Source: Trinickia fusca (GTDB taxonomy: Bacteria; Pseudomonadota; Gammaproteobacteria; Burkholderiales; Burkholderiaceae). Taken from it: a stretch of DNA of 64,000 nt. Shown here one piece after another: positions 43,141 through 52,951 of the stretch; the first letter of the stretch is position 1, and every line of letters begins with the position of its first letter. A model generated the notes under the pieces. The model did not search any database, had not been told where the DNA came from, and was given only the letters and a program-made list of their open reading frames with translations. Both the position numbers and the translations under genes were made by a program. The stretch lies in assembly GCF_003628145.1 (NCBI RefSeq), contig NZ_RBZV01000007.1, positions 215,337-279,336 on the forward strand, given 5' to 3'.

Positions 43141-44715
43141 ATGATCGGGAAAGACCGGAGCCGTCGGGCGACGATTATCCAGCGGGCGTACCGCTTCCTG
43201 ACCGAGCCACGCGCGATCGTCATCGGCGGCCTGCTGCTCGCCGTGACCATGCTGGGTCTATGCACCATCGTGCTGTACCAGGGGCGGGAGGATGCGCTGG
43301 AGCGCGCTCGCGAAACATCGTCCAATCTGGGGCTCGTGGTCGAACGCGACATCGAGCGCAATTTCGAAATCTACGATCTGTCGCTGCAAGCGGTCGCCGA
43401 TGGCTTTAACCAGGCTGACGTGAGGGGGTTGTCTCGGCATTTGCAGCGCGAGGTGCTATTCGATCATTCGACGACAACCGCGAAGTACGTCGGGTCGATG
43501 CTGGTGCTCGATGCGGCCGGCAACATCGTGCTCGACTCCGCCAACGACGTGCCGCGGCCGGGGAACTTTGCAGACCGCAAGTATTTCACCTTTCAACGCG
43601 ATAACCCGCATGCGGGTTTGTTCATCAGCGACCCGTTTCGCTCCCGGCTGCGCGATGGCGTGCCCACCATTGCCTTGAGCCGCCGCCTCTCGCATCCCGA
43701 CGGCTCGTTCGCCGGCATCGCGCTCGTCGGCATCAACCTCACGTATTTCCGCCAGCTCTTCGCGGGGCTGTCGCTCGGGCCGCACGGGGCCATTTCGCTG
43801 ATCGGCCGCGATGGGGTCATGGTGATGCGCCAGCCCTATGATCCGCGCGTGATCGGGCGCAACCTCAGCCAGGCGAGTACGTTCCGCCGTTTCACCGCGA
43901 CCGCGGACGGCAGTTTTCTGGACACGTCGGCCATCGACGGCACGCGCCGACTCTACTATTTCCGCAATCTCCCGGACCTGCCGCTGATCGTCATGGTGGC
44001 CCAGGCCGAGTCGGAGATCTATGCGGCGTGGCGCCGGCGCGCCATCAGGACGGGCTCGCTCACGGCGGCCCTCGGTATCGGGTTCAGCATGCTGGCCTAC
44101 CTGCTCGCGGCGCAGCTGCGCCGCCGCATGCGAGCCGAGGCGGAGCTCGAGATCCTTGCCAGGACGGATGGCCTCACCGGCCTGAGCAACCGCCGCACGC
44201 TCGGCGAGATCCTCGAACAGGAGTGGCGTCGTGCACGGCGCACCCGCAGCATCGTGTCACTGCTCTTCGTCGATATCGATCGCTTCAAGGCCTACAACGA
44301 CCTCTACGGCCATCAGGCGGGCGATGACGCGCTGACGACCGTGGCGCACTGTATCGGCGAAAACATCCGGCGGCCGAGCGATAGCGCTGCCCGTTATGGC
44401 GGTGAGGAGTTCATCGTGGTGTTGCCCGACACGCCTCCCAGCGGCGCCGCGCAGATTGCAGAGAAAATCCTCAATGCCGTCAGTGACCTCGGAATCGAAC
44501 ATACGGGCAGCGAGTTTGGACGCGTAACGGTGAGCATCGGCACGGCGAGCTGGACGCCCGATTACGACGGCGACCTGGCCGCCATGATCCGCGCTGCCGA
44601 TGAGGCGCTCTACCAGGCGAAGGCCACGGGCAGAAACAAGGTTTGGCCCGCGCCTGCCCGTGCCTCTGTCCGTGAGACTATCGGTGGTCATTCACGCGAC
44701 TTCGCCGCTTCCTGA
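43141..44715 (+). CDS. membrane diguanylate cyclase (CACHE sensor, GGDEF)
   Basis: From ATG 43141 the product is 524 residues. Two membrane helices (about 25-45 and 305-325) enclose a CACHE-like periplasmic sensor. The cyclase domain starts LARTDGLTGLSNRRTLGEIL, has DIDRFKAYNDLYGHQAGD, and the active-site motif GGEEF lies at residues 420-424. An RPSD sequence five residues upstream of the motif is the RxxD inhibitory I-site, so product inhibition is expected. It would make cyclic di-GMP in response to an external signal. There is no EAL domain. Confidence 0.93.
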   Translation: MIGKDRSRRATIIQRAYRFLTEPRAIVIGGLLLAVTMLGLCTIVLYQGREDALERARETSSNLGLVVERDIERNFEIYDLSLQAVADGFNQADVRGLSRHLQREVLFDHSTTTAKYVGSMLVLDAAGNIVLDSANDVPRPGNFADRKYFTFQRDNPHAGLFISDPFRSRLRDGVPTIALSRRLSHPDGSFAGIALVGINLTYFRQLFAGLSLGPHGAISLIGRDGVMVMRQPYDPRVIGRNLSQASTFRRFTATADGSFLDTSAIDGTRRLYYFRNLPDLPLIVMVAQAESEIYAAWRRRAIRTGSLTAALGIGFSMLAYLLAAQLRRRMRAEAELEILARTDGLTGLSNRRTLGEILEQEWRRARRTRSIVSLLFVDIDRFKAYNDLYGHQAGDDALTTVAHCIGENIRRPSDSAARYGGEEFIVVLPDTPPSGAAQIAEKILNAVSDLGIEHTGSEFGRVTVSIGTASWTPDYDGDLAAMIRAADEALYQAKATGRNKVWPAPARASVRETIGGHSRDFAAS

Positions 44716-44726
44716 CGGGCACGCGC

Positions 44727-45860
44727 TCATTCACCCATTCGCCGAAACACATCGCCCACGTCTCCTGCATCGACGACGGCAGCCCATCCCAAACGATCGA
44801 AATGGGCGATCAATACGATGTCGCCAGCGCTGCGAGTCAACGAGACGACCTGTCCAGAGAAGTCCACGCTGAGCATCACGCTCGCAGGCGGCTCGTCGCA
44901 TGCTGCTCCGACGATCTCGAATGCATTGCCCGCCACATCCATGGCCTCGACACTGCAAACCGGCTTGCTGACGGAGAAGCGGTTCGTTACACGTCCTGAC
45001 GCGTCCACCGACGCCGCCGTCAATTTCCCCGAGTCCAAAGCAAGGTAATGCGTGCTGCCATCGGCCCCGAACGCGGCGATGGGGGATTCGACGCCTGGCT
45101 CGTCCGGGTGGGCCGACCAGATATACCTTCGCTTCGCGAGGTCGATTTTGGAAACCGCATAACCGCAGCACGCTGCGGGTGTGGGTGCGGGGCCATTAGG
45201 GCGAAACGGTCCGGCTACACGCAAGTAGCGGCCGTCGAAGCGCGCGACGGACGACGGCGCGAACGCGCCGGTCGGCAGCTTCACCAAGTTGGTCTGCGCC
45301 AAGTCCGAATCGAATTGCGCCATGAACGTGCTGTACGTCCCGCTGCGATCGGGCGAATCGCTGTCGCCCCCGACGACGGAGATGCGCTCGGCGCTTACGT
45401 CGAGCAGGTAGGACCATTCGTCGAACCCCGCATCGATGCGCTGTCGTCTGACCAACTTACCGTCGGCGTCGAGCTTATGGATGAACAGCACGCTTTGACT
45501 TGGCGTCACCGCCGTACTCGTGCTTTCTTCGGTGACGACGTAGTAAGACGATCCGCTGCCGGCACAGGAGCGTGCTTCGTTCGTGACGAACGACTCCGCG
45601 GGAGGAATGGTGCTGCGCCACACGACTTGTCGCTTGTTGGTGTCGACCAGCATGGCCAGCGCCGTCGCCGAGCCGGCCTCCGCAACGACCTCGCCGCTGA
45701 TGCAATACGCGCCTGCCTTGATCGGCGTGATCGAGACGGGCACAAAGCCTCGGGGCGTCTCCAACGGGATGTCGCCGGGTAAAGTCGCGCCGATCGCGCC
45801 GGCGGCGGCGAAGCTGGAGAACAGGCTGAACCAGGCGGAGCGTAGGCGTTTGCGTCCCAT
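44727..45860 (-). CDS. secreted protein of unknown function
   Basis: From ATG 45860 the product is 377 residues with a likely signal peptide (MGRKRLRSAWFSLFSSFAAA, then GAIGA). The mature protein has strand repeats of propeller style: VFIHKLDADGKLVRRQRID, FMAQFDSDLAQTNLVKLP, YAVSKIDLAKRRYIW and THYLALDSGKLTAASVDASG. Several Cys are present. An extracytoplasmic beta-propeller is the best structural guess. No name can be assigned. Confidence 0.7.
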   Translation of the reverse strand: MGRKRLRSAWFSLFSSFAAAGAIGATLPGDIPLETPRGFVPVSITPIKAGAYCISGEVVAEAGSATALAMLVDTNKRQVVWRSTIPPAESFVTNEARSCAGSGSSYYVVTEESTSTAVTPSQSVLFIHKLDADGKLVRRQRIDAGFDEWSYLLDVSAERISVVGGDSDSPDRSGTYSTFMAQFDSDLAQTNLVKLPTGAFAPSSVARFDGRYLRVAGPFRPNGPAPTPAACCGYAVSKIDLAKRRYIWSAHPDEPGVESPIAAFGADGSTHYLALDSGKLTAASVDASGRVTNRFSVSKPVCSVEAMDVAGNAFEIVGAACDEPPASVMLSVDFSGQVVSLTRSAGDIVLIAHFDRLGWAAVVDAGDVGDVFRRMGE

Positions 45861-46248
45861 AGTTCGCGGTGACCGGTCTTGCCGCCACGCGACCGACCCG
45901 CGTTGGCGGTTGGTGCAGTTGCCCGCGAGGCGTACGGAGGCGAAAGCGGCGCACGTGCCCGTCATGGCGCCGGATCAATATCCAAGCGTAGATGATCGCC
46001 TGAACTTCCGCGAGTCGCGCCGGCATGGGCCGATTGCTCCGGCCCGACGTACCGAGGTATCGACTGAGGAAATCGAGCCCGACCCTTCTGTATGACCTAG
46101 GTCAAGTCGTGCAATGGCGAATCCCGAATAATGCAATTTGCATAAAAGATGATGCGGATTGATGCTCGGAGCGGCGTAATCGTTACAAGGCGAAGACGGT
46201 CTCCTAAATTGATCCAGTGTCTGTCGGAAGACTCGAAACGAGATCCCC
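45861..46248. other. intergenic region between divergent genes, upstream of narG
   Basis: No gene is supported in these 388 bp. They hold the promoter of the secreted protein on one side and that of the nar operon on the other, including the FNR-type box at 46092-46106. Confidence 0.6.
46092..46106. promoter_or_regulatory. FNR/ANR-type binding site upstream of narG
   Basis: The sequence atgacctaggtcaag contains a 12-bp perfect palindrome (tgacctaggtca, 46093-46104). On the minus strand it reads TTGAC-CTAG-GTCAT, which matches the FNR/ANR/DNR pattern TTGAY-N4-RTCAA in nine of ten conserved positions. It lies about 143 bp upstream of the narG start, as expected for oxygen- or NO-responsive activation of nitrate respiration. 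Confidence 0.6.
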
Positions 46249-49200
46249 ATGAGCCATTTCCTCGACCGGTTGCGCTATTTCTCGACCACAAGAACTCAGT
46301 TCTCCGAAGGACATGGCGTCGTGTCCGACGAAGATCGTAAATGGGAAGACGGCTATCGCAAGCGATGGCAGCACGACAAGATCGTTCGGTCTACGCATGG
46401 CGTGAACTGCACGGGTTCCTGCTCGTGGAAGGTCTATGTGAAAGGCGGCATCGTCACGTGGGAAACCCAGCAGACCGACTATCCGCGCACACGTGCGGAC
46501 ATGCCGAACCATGAGCCGCGCGGCTGTTCGCGCGGCGCGTCGTACTCCTGGTATCTCTATAGCGCCAACCGTCTCAAGTACCCGCTCGTGCGCAGCGCGC
46601 TCGTGAAGCTGTGGCGCGAGCGCCGGCAAACGCTCGCACCGGTCGATGCCTGGCGCTCGATCGTCGAGGATGACGACGCCCGCCGCTCGTACCAGAGCCG
46701 GCGCGGGTTGGGTGGGTTCGTGCGCGCGACCTGGAACGAGGTCAATGAGATCGTCGCCGCGGCCAACGTGTACACGGTGAAGCACTACGGTCCAGACCGC
46801 GTCGTCGGCTTCTCGCCGATTCCGGCGATGTCGATGGTGTCGTACGCCGCTGGCTCGCGCTATCTGTCGTTGATTGGCGGCGTGTGCCTGAGCTTTTACG
46901 ACTGGTACTGCGACCTGCCGCCCGCGTCGCCGCAGACCTGGGGCGAGCAGACCGACGTGCCCGAATCGGCCGACTGGTACAACTCGACGTTCATCATGAT
47001 GTGGGGCTCCAATGTCCCGCAGACCCGCACGCCGGACGCGCACTTCCTCGTCGAGGCGCGCTATCGCGGCACGAAGGTCGTGTCGGTGTTTCCGGATTAT
47101 TCCGAGGGGGCGAAGTTCGGCGATCTCTGGCTGCATCCGAAGCAGGGCACCGATGCGGCGCTCGCGCTCGCGATGGGGCACGTGATCCTCAAGGAATTCC
47201 ACCTCGCGGGCAAGAGCGACTACTTCATCGATTACTGCAAGCGCTACACGGATATGCCGTGCCTCGTACGGCTGGTGCGGCACGGCGACGGTTATGTGCC
47301 GGAGCGGATCGTGCGCGCATCGGATTTCGACGACATGCTCGGCGAGCGCGCGAATCCGGAGTGGAAGTCGGTGATGATCGACGATACGGCGGGGGCGTTC
47401 GTCGTGCCGCTCGGTTCCGTTGGCTTCCGCTGGGGGCAGCAGGACGAGGCGGACAAGGGCAAGTGGAACCTGCGGTCCGAGTCGTCGAACGGCACAGCGC
47501 TGTCGCCAAGGCTATCGTGCGCGGCCGCCCATGACGACGTCGTCGACGTGCTGTTCCCGTATTTCGGCAACCAGCCGCACGCGCATTTCAATCACACGTC
47601 GCACGGTTCGGAACTGTCGCGCAGGATCGGCGTGCGCCGCGTCGCGACGCGCGATGGCGAGATGCTGGTCGCGACCGTGTATGACCTGTTCGTCGCGAAC
47701 TACGGGCTCGACCAGGGGCTCGGCGGGCGCGACGTCGCGATGAGCTACGACGACGACCTGCCCTATACGCCTGCCTGGCAGGAAGCGATCACCGGCGTGA
47801 AACGGGCCGATGTGATCACGGTCGCGCGGCAGTTCGCGGAGAACGCGCACAAGACGCAGGGCAAGTCGATGGTGATCATGGGTGCCGGGATCAATCACTG
47901 GTTCCACATGGACATGTCCTACCGCGCGATCATCAACATGTTGATCATGTGCGGTTGTGTCGGCAAGTCGGGCGGCGGCTGGTCGCATTACGTCGGGCAG
48001 GAGAAACTGCGGCCTCAGACGGGCTGGACCGCACTCGCGTTCGCGCTCGACTGGAACCGTCCGCCGCGCCAGATGAATGCAACGTCGTTCTTCTACGCGC
48101 ACACCGATCAGTGGCGCTACGACCCGATGGACCCGACGGCGCTACTGTCGCCGCTCGCGGACAAGACGCAGTTCCACGGTTCGCCGATCGACTACAACGT
48201 CCGCGCGGAGCGCATGGGCTGGTTGCCGTCCGCGCCACAGCTCGGCGAGAACCCGTTGCGGGTCGGCGCGAGCCTCGCCGAGCCGTCGCAAGTCGGTGCT
48301 GAAGTGGCGAAGGGGCTTGCATCGGGCGCATTGACGATGGCGTGCGAAGACCCCGACGCACCGGAGAACTTTCCGCGCAACCTGTTCGTCTGGCGCTCGA
48401 ACCTGCTCGGCTCATCCGGGAAGGGCCACGAATATTTCCTCAAGCACTTGCTCGGCACGACGCACGGCGTGCAGGGCGACGATCTCGGCGCGACGGGTGG
48501 CCCGCGTCCCGAAGAAGTGAGGTGGCACGACGAGGCGCCGCGCGGCAAGCTCGACCTGCTCGTCACGCTCGATTTCCGGATGTCGACGACCTGCATGTAC
48601 TCGGACGTCGTGCTGCCGACCGCAACGTGGTACGAGAAGGACGACATGAACACGTCCGACATGCACCCGTTCATCCATCCGTTGTCGGCGGCCGTCGACC
48701 CGGCTTGGCAATCGAAGAGCGACTGGGAGATCTTCAAGGGCATCGCGAAGCGCTTCTCCGAGTTGACCGAGGGGCACCTGGGCGTCGAACGTGACGTCGT
48801 GCTCACCCCGATCGCGCACGACACGCCGGGCGAGCTCGCGCAGCCGTTCGACGTGCGCGATTGGAAGCGCGGCGAGTGTGAAGCGATTGCTGGCCGCACG
48901 ATGCCGTCGGTCATGGTCGTCGAGCGGGACTATCCGAATACGTACCGGCGTTTCACCTCGCTTGGGCCGTTGATGGATCGGCTCGGCAACGGCGGCAAGG
49001 GGATCGGCTGGGATACGAAGGACGAGGTGAAGCTGCTTGGCGAGCTCAACTATCGCGTGACCGATGCGGGCGCGACGCAGGGCCGTCCGCGCATCGATAC
49101 CGCGCTCGACGCGGCCGAGGTGATTCTGTCGCTCGCCCCCGAAACCAATGGCGAAGTTGCGGTCAAGGCTTGGCGTGCGCTGTCGGCAGTGACAGGCATC

Positions 49201-50010
49201 GACCATACCCATCTGGCCGCTGCGCGTGCCGACGAGAAAATCCGCTTCCGCGATATCCAGGCACAGCCGCGCAAGATCATTTCGTCGCCGACCTGGAGCG
49301 GCATCGAGTCGGAGCACGTGTCGTACAACGCGGGCTACGTCAACATCCACGAGCTGATCCCATGGCGCACGCTGACCGGACGCCAGCAGCTCTATCAGGA
49401 TCATTCGTGGATGCGCGCGTTCGGCGAATCGCTGTGCGTCTACAAGCCGCCCGTCGATACCGGCAGCTATGCGCACATGCTCGGCAAGCGTTCGAACGGC
49501 AACCGGGAACGCGTGCTCAACTTCATCACGCCGCACCAGAAGTGGGGCATTCACAGCACGTACACGGACAACCTGCTCATGCTGACGCTGTCGCGCGGTG
49601 GGCCGATCGTGTGGATGTCGGAAGATGACGCGAAGGCCATTGATGTGGCCGACAACGACTGGATCGAGTGCTACAACTCGAACGGCGCGTTGTGTGCCCG
49701 GGCGGTCGTGAGTCAGCGGATACCGGCCGGGATGGTGATGATGTACCACGCGCAGGAAAAGATCGTGAACACGCCGGGCTCGGAAATCACCGGCACACGC
49801 GGGGGCATCCACAACTCGGTGACGCGCGTCGCGCTCAAGCCGACGCACATGATCGGCGGCTATGCCCAGCTGTCCTACGGCTTCAACTACTACGGGACGG
49901 TGGGATCGAACCGCGACGAGTTCCTCATCGTGCGCAAGATGAACAAGATCGATTGGCTCGACGGCGAGACCGCCGATGCTGGCGCCGGAACGCAGGAGGA
50001 AACGTCATGA
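46249..50010 (+). CDS. narG: respiratory nitrate reductase alpha subunit NarG
   Basis: The 1253-residue catalytic subunit begins MSHFLDRLRYFSTTR. The FS0 iron-sulfur ligands are in HGVNCTGSCSWKVYV with the last Cys in HEPRGCSRGASYSWYLY, so the first ligand is His as in membrane-bound NarG. The molybdenum-binding Asp is in WYCDLPPASPQTWGEQTDV. The C-terminal cofactor region includes TGTRGGIHNSVTRV and MIGGYAQLSYGFNYYGTVGS. There is no Tat signal, so it faces the cytoplasm and reduces nitrate to nitrite using bis-MGD. It overlaps narH by 4 bp. Confidence 0.98.
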   Translation: MSHFLDRLRYFSTTRTQFSEGHGVVSDEDRKWEDGYRKRWQHDKIVRSTHGVNCTGSCSWKVYVKGGIVTWETQQTDYPRTRADMPNHEPRGCSRGASYSWYLYSANRLKYPLVRSALVKLWRERRQTLAPVDAWRSIVEDDDARRSYQSRRGLGGFVRATWNEVNEIVAAANVYTVKHYGPDRVVGFSPIPAMSMVSYAAGSRYLSLIGGVCLSFYDWYCDLPPASPQTWGEQTDVPESADWYNSTFIMMWGSNVPQTRTPDAHFLVEARYRGTKVVSVFPDYSEGAKFGDLWLHPKQGTDAALALAMGHVILKEFHLAGKSDYFIDYCKRYTDMPCLVRLVRHGDGYVPERIVRASDFDDMLGERANPEWKSVMIDDTAGAFVVPLGSVGFRWGQQDEADKGKWNLRSESSNGTALSPRLSCAAAHDDVVDVLFPYFGNQPHAHFNHTSHGSELSRRIGVRRVATRDGEMLVATVYDLFVANYGLDQGLGGRDVAMSYDDDLPYTPAWQEAITGVKRADVITVARQFAENAHKTQGKSMVIMGAGINHWFHMDMSYRAIINMLIMCGCVGKSGGGWSHYVGQEKLRPQTGWTALAFALDWNRPPRQMNATSFFYAHTDQWRYDPMDPTALLSPLADKTQFHGSPIDYNVRAERMGWLPSAPQLGENPLRVGASLAEPSQVGAEVAKGLASGALTMACEDPDAPENFPRNLFVWRSNLLGSSGKGHEYFLKHLLGTTHGVQGDDLGATGGPRPEEVRWHDEAPRGKLDLLVTLDFRMSTTCMYSDVVLPTATWYEKDDMNTSDMHPFIHPLSAAVDPAWQSKSDWEIFKGIAKRFSELTEGHLGVERDVVLTPIAHDTPGELAQPFDVRDWKRGECEAIAGRTMPSVMVVERDYPNTYRRFTSLGPLMDRLGNGGKGIGWDTKDEVKLLGELNYRVTDAGATQGRPRIDTALDAAEVILSLAPETNGEVAVKAWRALSAVTGIDHTHLAAARADEKIRFRDIQAQPRKIISSPTWSGIESEHVSYNAGYVNIHELIPWRTLTGRQQLYQDHSWMRAFGESLCVYKPPVDTGSYAHMLGKRSNGNRERVLNFITPHQKWGIHSTYTDNLLMLTLSRGGPIVWMSEDDAKAIDVADNDWIECYNSNGALCARAVVSQRIPAGMVMMYHAQEKIVNTPGSEITGTRGGIHNSVTRVALKPTHMIGGYAQLSYGFNYYGTVGSNRDEFLIVRKMNKIDWLDGETADAGAGTQEETS

Positions 50011-51533
50011 AGGTACGTGCGCAGATCGCGATGGTGCTGAACCTCGACAAGTGCATCGGCTGCCATACCTGCTCGGTGACGTGCAAGAACGTCTGGACGA
50101 GTCGCGAGGGGATGGAATACGCGTGGTTCAACAACGTCGAGACGAAGCCGGGCATCGGCTATCCCAAGGACTGGGAGAACCAGGCGCGCTGGCGCGGCGG
50201 CTGGAAGCGCCGCGCAGACGGCAAGATCGAGCCGCGCCTCGGCGGCAAGTGGCGGCTGCTTGCCCAGATCTTTGCGAATCCCCATCTGCCCGAAATCGAC
50301 GATTACTACGAGCCGTTTACGTTCGATTACGCGCATCTGCAGGAAGCGGGAGACGCGCGTGCGATGCCGGTCGCGCGACCGCACTCGCTCATCAGCGGCC
50401 AGCGGCTCGAGAAGATCGAGTGGGGGCCGAACTGGGAGGAGATCCTCGGCGGCGAGTTCGAGAAGCGCGCGAAGGACTATAACTTCGAGGCGGTGCAGAA
50501 GGAGATCTACGGACAGTTCGAGAACACCTTCATGATGTACCTGCCGCGTCTTTGCGAGCATTGCCTGAATCCGGCATGCGTCGCTGCGTGCCCGTCCGGC
50601 TCGATCTACAAGCGCGAGGAGGACGGCATCGTGCTGATCGACCAGGACAAGTGTCGTGGCTGGCGGATGTGCGTGTCGGGCTGTCCGTACAAGAAGATCT
50701 ACTACAACTGGCAGAGCGGGAAGGCGGAGAAGTGCATCTTCTGCTATCCGCGCATCGAGGCCGGTCAGCCGACGGTGTGCTCGGAGACCTGCGTCGGGCG
50801 CATCCGCTATCTGGGCGTGCTGTTGTACGACGCGGACCGGATCAGCGAAGCGGCCAGCGTCGAGAAGGAAGGCGACTTGTATGAGGCGCAGCTCTCGCTG
50901 TTCCTCGACCCGAACGATCCCGAAGTCATCGCGCAGGCCGAGCGCGATGGTGTGCCGGCCGCCTGGCTCGACGCGGCGCGACGCTCTCCCACGTACAAAA
51001 TGGCAATCGACTGGAAGATCGCATTCCCGCTGCATCCGGAGTACCGGACGCTGCCGATGGTCTGGTACGTGCCGCCGCTCTCGCCGATCAATTCCGCCGC
51101 GAACAGCGGTGCGTTAGGCATGAACGGCTATTTGCCGGATGTCGAGTCGCTGCGGATCCCGCTGCGTTATCTCGCGAACCTGCTGACGGCTGGCGACGAG
51201 GCGCCGGTGAAGCTCGCGCTACAACGGCTGCTTGCCATGCGCGGGTTTATGCGTGCGCGTCACGTCGATGGCGTCGACGCACCGGGTGTGTTGAACCAAG
51301 TCGGCTTGTCGCTCGGGCAGGTCGAGGAGATGTACCGGTATCTCGCGATCGCGAATTACGAAGACCGTTTCGTGATCCCCTCGACGCACCGCGAATACGC
51401 CGAGGATGCCTACGATCTGCGCGCGTCGTGCGGGTTTTCGTTCGGTAATGGCTGCTCGGACGGACGTTCCGGGGGGAGCCTGTTCAGCCCGAAGAAGGGC
51501 TCCAAGACGATTCCGATCCGGGAGGTAACCTGA
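50007..51533 (+). CDS. narH: respiratory nitrate reductase beta subunit NarH
   Basis: From ATG 50007 (ATGA overlap with narG; AGGAGG upstream) the product is 508 residues. Four iron-sulfur clusters are laid out as CIGCHTCSVTC, CEHCLNPACVAACP, CRGWRMCVSGCP and CIFCYPRIEAGQPTVCSETC. The Trp in CRGWRMC replaces a Cys and makes that cluster [3Fe-4S], as in known NarH. It carries electrons from NarI haems to NarG. Confidence 0.98.
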   Translation: MKVRAQIAMVLNLDKCIGCHTCSVTCKNVWTSREGMEYAWFNNVETKPGIGYPKDWENQARWRGGWKRRADGKIEPRLGGKWRLLAQIFANPHLPEIDDYYEPFTFDYAHLQEAGDARAMPVARPHSLISGQRLEKIEWGPNWEEILGGEFEKRAKDYNFEAVQKEIYGQFENTFMMYLPRLCEHCLNPACVAACPSGSIYKREEDGIVLIDQDKCRGWRMCVSGCPYKKIYYNWQSGKAEKCIFCYPRIEAGQPTVCSETCVGRIRYLGVLLYDADRISEAASVEKEGDLYEAQLSLFLDPNDPEVIAQAERDGVPAAWLDAARRSPTYKMAIDWKIAFPLHPEYRTLPMVWYVPPLSPINSAANSGALGMNGYLPDVESLRIPLRYLANLLTAGDEAPVKLALQRLLAMRGFMRARHVDGVDAPGVLNQVGLSLGQVEEMYRYLAIANYEDRFVIPSTHREYAEDAYDLRASCGFSFGNGCSDGRSGGSLFSPKKGSKTIPIREVT

Positions 51534-52232
51534 ATGAACATCACACCCGATCGGACCTTTGCGGCGCTTTCCGCGCTGCTCGACTATCCCGACCAGGCGT
51601 TGCTCGACGCGCTCGATTCGATCGAGCATCACGTGCGCGACAACACGCGTTTGCCGAAGTCGGCCCATGCCGGGCTCGAACGATTCTTCAACTACTTGCG
51701 GGAACGCGACCTGCTGACGTTGCAGGAAAACTATGTCGGCCTGTTCGATCGTGGCCGCGCGACGTCGTTGCATCTATTCGAGCACGTGCACGGTGAATCG
51801 CGCGACCGTGGCCAGGCGATGGTCGACCTGCTGCAGATGTACGAGCAGCACGGCCTGTATTTGCAGCCAGGCGAGCTGCCCGATCACCTTCCGGTGTTTC
51901 TCGAGTATCTGTCGCGTCTGCCGGCGACCGACGCGCACAGCCTGCTCGGCGAAACCGGCGAGATCCTGCGCTCGCTCGCCGAGCAGCTTACGAAGCGCGG
52001 CAGCCACTACGGCTTGGTCGTCGGCGCCCTGCTGCCACTGGCCGGCATGGAGCCGGTCGATGCACCGGTCTCGCCGGACGACGATGCCGCTAGCGAGCGG
52101 CCGAGCGGCGCCGACTACCGCGCGCTCGACGCCGCGTATGCGGACGAGCCGGTGCGCTTCGTCGGCGCGACGACGCCCGCCGAGGAAACGGTGCACTTCT
52201 ACGACAAACGGCTCGCCCGCCGCCGCACGTAG
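51534..52232 (+). CDS. narJ: nitrate reductase assembly chaperone NarJ
   Basis: The 232-residue protein starts directly after the narH stop. The TorD/NarJ-family helices read RTFAALSALLDYPDQALLDA, LQENYVGLFDRGRATSLHLF, EHVHGESRDRGQAMVDLLQM and GELPDHLPVFLEYLSRLP. It is needed to insert the molybdenum cofactor into NarG and is not part of the final enzyme. Confidence 0.96.
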   Translation: MNITPDRTFAALSALLDYPDQALLDALDSIEHHVRDNTRLPKSAHAGLERFFNYLRERDLLTLQENYVGLFDRGRATSLHLFEHVHGESRDRGQAMVDLLQMYEQHGLYLQPGELPDHLPVFLEYLSRLPATDAHSLLGETGEILRSLAEQLTKRGSHYGLVVGALLPLAGMEPVDAPVSPDDDAASERPSGADYRALDAAYADEPVRFVGATTPAEETVHFYDKRLARRRT

Positions 52233-52258
52233 CCCTATCCGTCCCAAGAGGGGAAGCC

Positions 52259-52942
52259 ATGAACGATTACGTGCATCAATTTCTGTTCGGAATCTATCCG
52301 TACATCTGTCTCGCGGTGTTGCTGATCGGCAGCCTGATCCGGTTCGACCGTGAGCAGTACACGTGGAAGAGCGATTCGTCGCAACTCCTGCGGCACGGCG
52401 CGCTGCGACTTGGCAGCAACCTGTTCCACTGGGGCGTGCTCGTCGTCGTGCTCGGGCACTTCGCGGGCTTTCTCGCGCCGCACTGGCTGGTGTCGCCGTT
52501 TCTATCGGCGTCCGGGCATCAGCTGGTCGCGATGGTCGCGGGCGGGGCAGCCGGCGCGGTGTCGATCGTTGGCCTGACGATCCTGATCGTCAGGCGGCTC
52601 GGCGATCCGCGCATCCGCCGCAACAGTCGCCCATCCGACATTCTGATCGTCCTGATGCTATGGCTGCAGCTGGCACTCGGACTCGGTACGGTCGTGCTGT
52701 CGATGCGTCACATGGACGGCGCGCTGTTCGAGCAACTGACCGACTATGTGAAAGGCGTCGTCACGTTCCGGCCGGGCATCGCTGAGCTGCTCGTCGGCGT
52801 GCCGCTGACCTATCGGTTGCACATCCTGCTCGGGTTCACGATTTTTCTCGTGTCGCCGTTCACGCGCATGGTTCACATCTGGAGCGGCATCGCGTCGATC
52901 GCGTATGTCATCCGCCCGTATCAGCTGGTTCGCAAGCGTTGA
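52259..52942 (+). CDS. narI: nitrate reductase gamma subunit NarI (cytochrome b)
   Basis: This 227-residue protein has five hydrophobic helices and the haem-ligand histidines expected for NarI: LFHWGVLVVVLGHFAGFLAP (helix 2) and LTYRLHILLGFTIFLVSPFT with RMVHIWSG (helix 5). It begins MNDYVHQFLFGIYPYICLAV. It takes electrons from quinol on the periplasmic side and passes them to NarH. Confidence 0.97.
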   Translation: MNDYVHQFLFGIYPYICLAVLLIGSLIRFDREQYTWKSDSSQLLRHGALRLGSNLFHWGVLVVVLGHFAGFLAPHWLVSPFLSASGHQLVAMVAGGAAGAVSIVGLTILIVRRLGDPRIRRNSRPSDILIVLMLWLQLALGLGTVVLSMRHMDGALFEQLTDYVKGVVTFRPGIAELLVGVPLTYRLHILLGFTIFLVSPFTRMVHIWSGIASIAYVIRPYQLVRKR

Positions 52943-52951
52943 GGGGGCGAC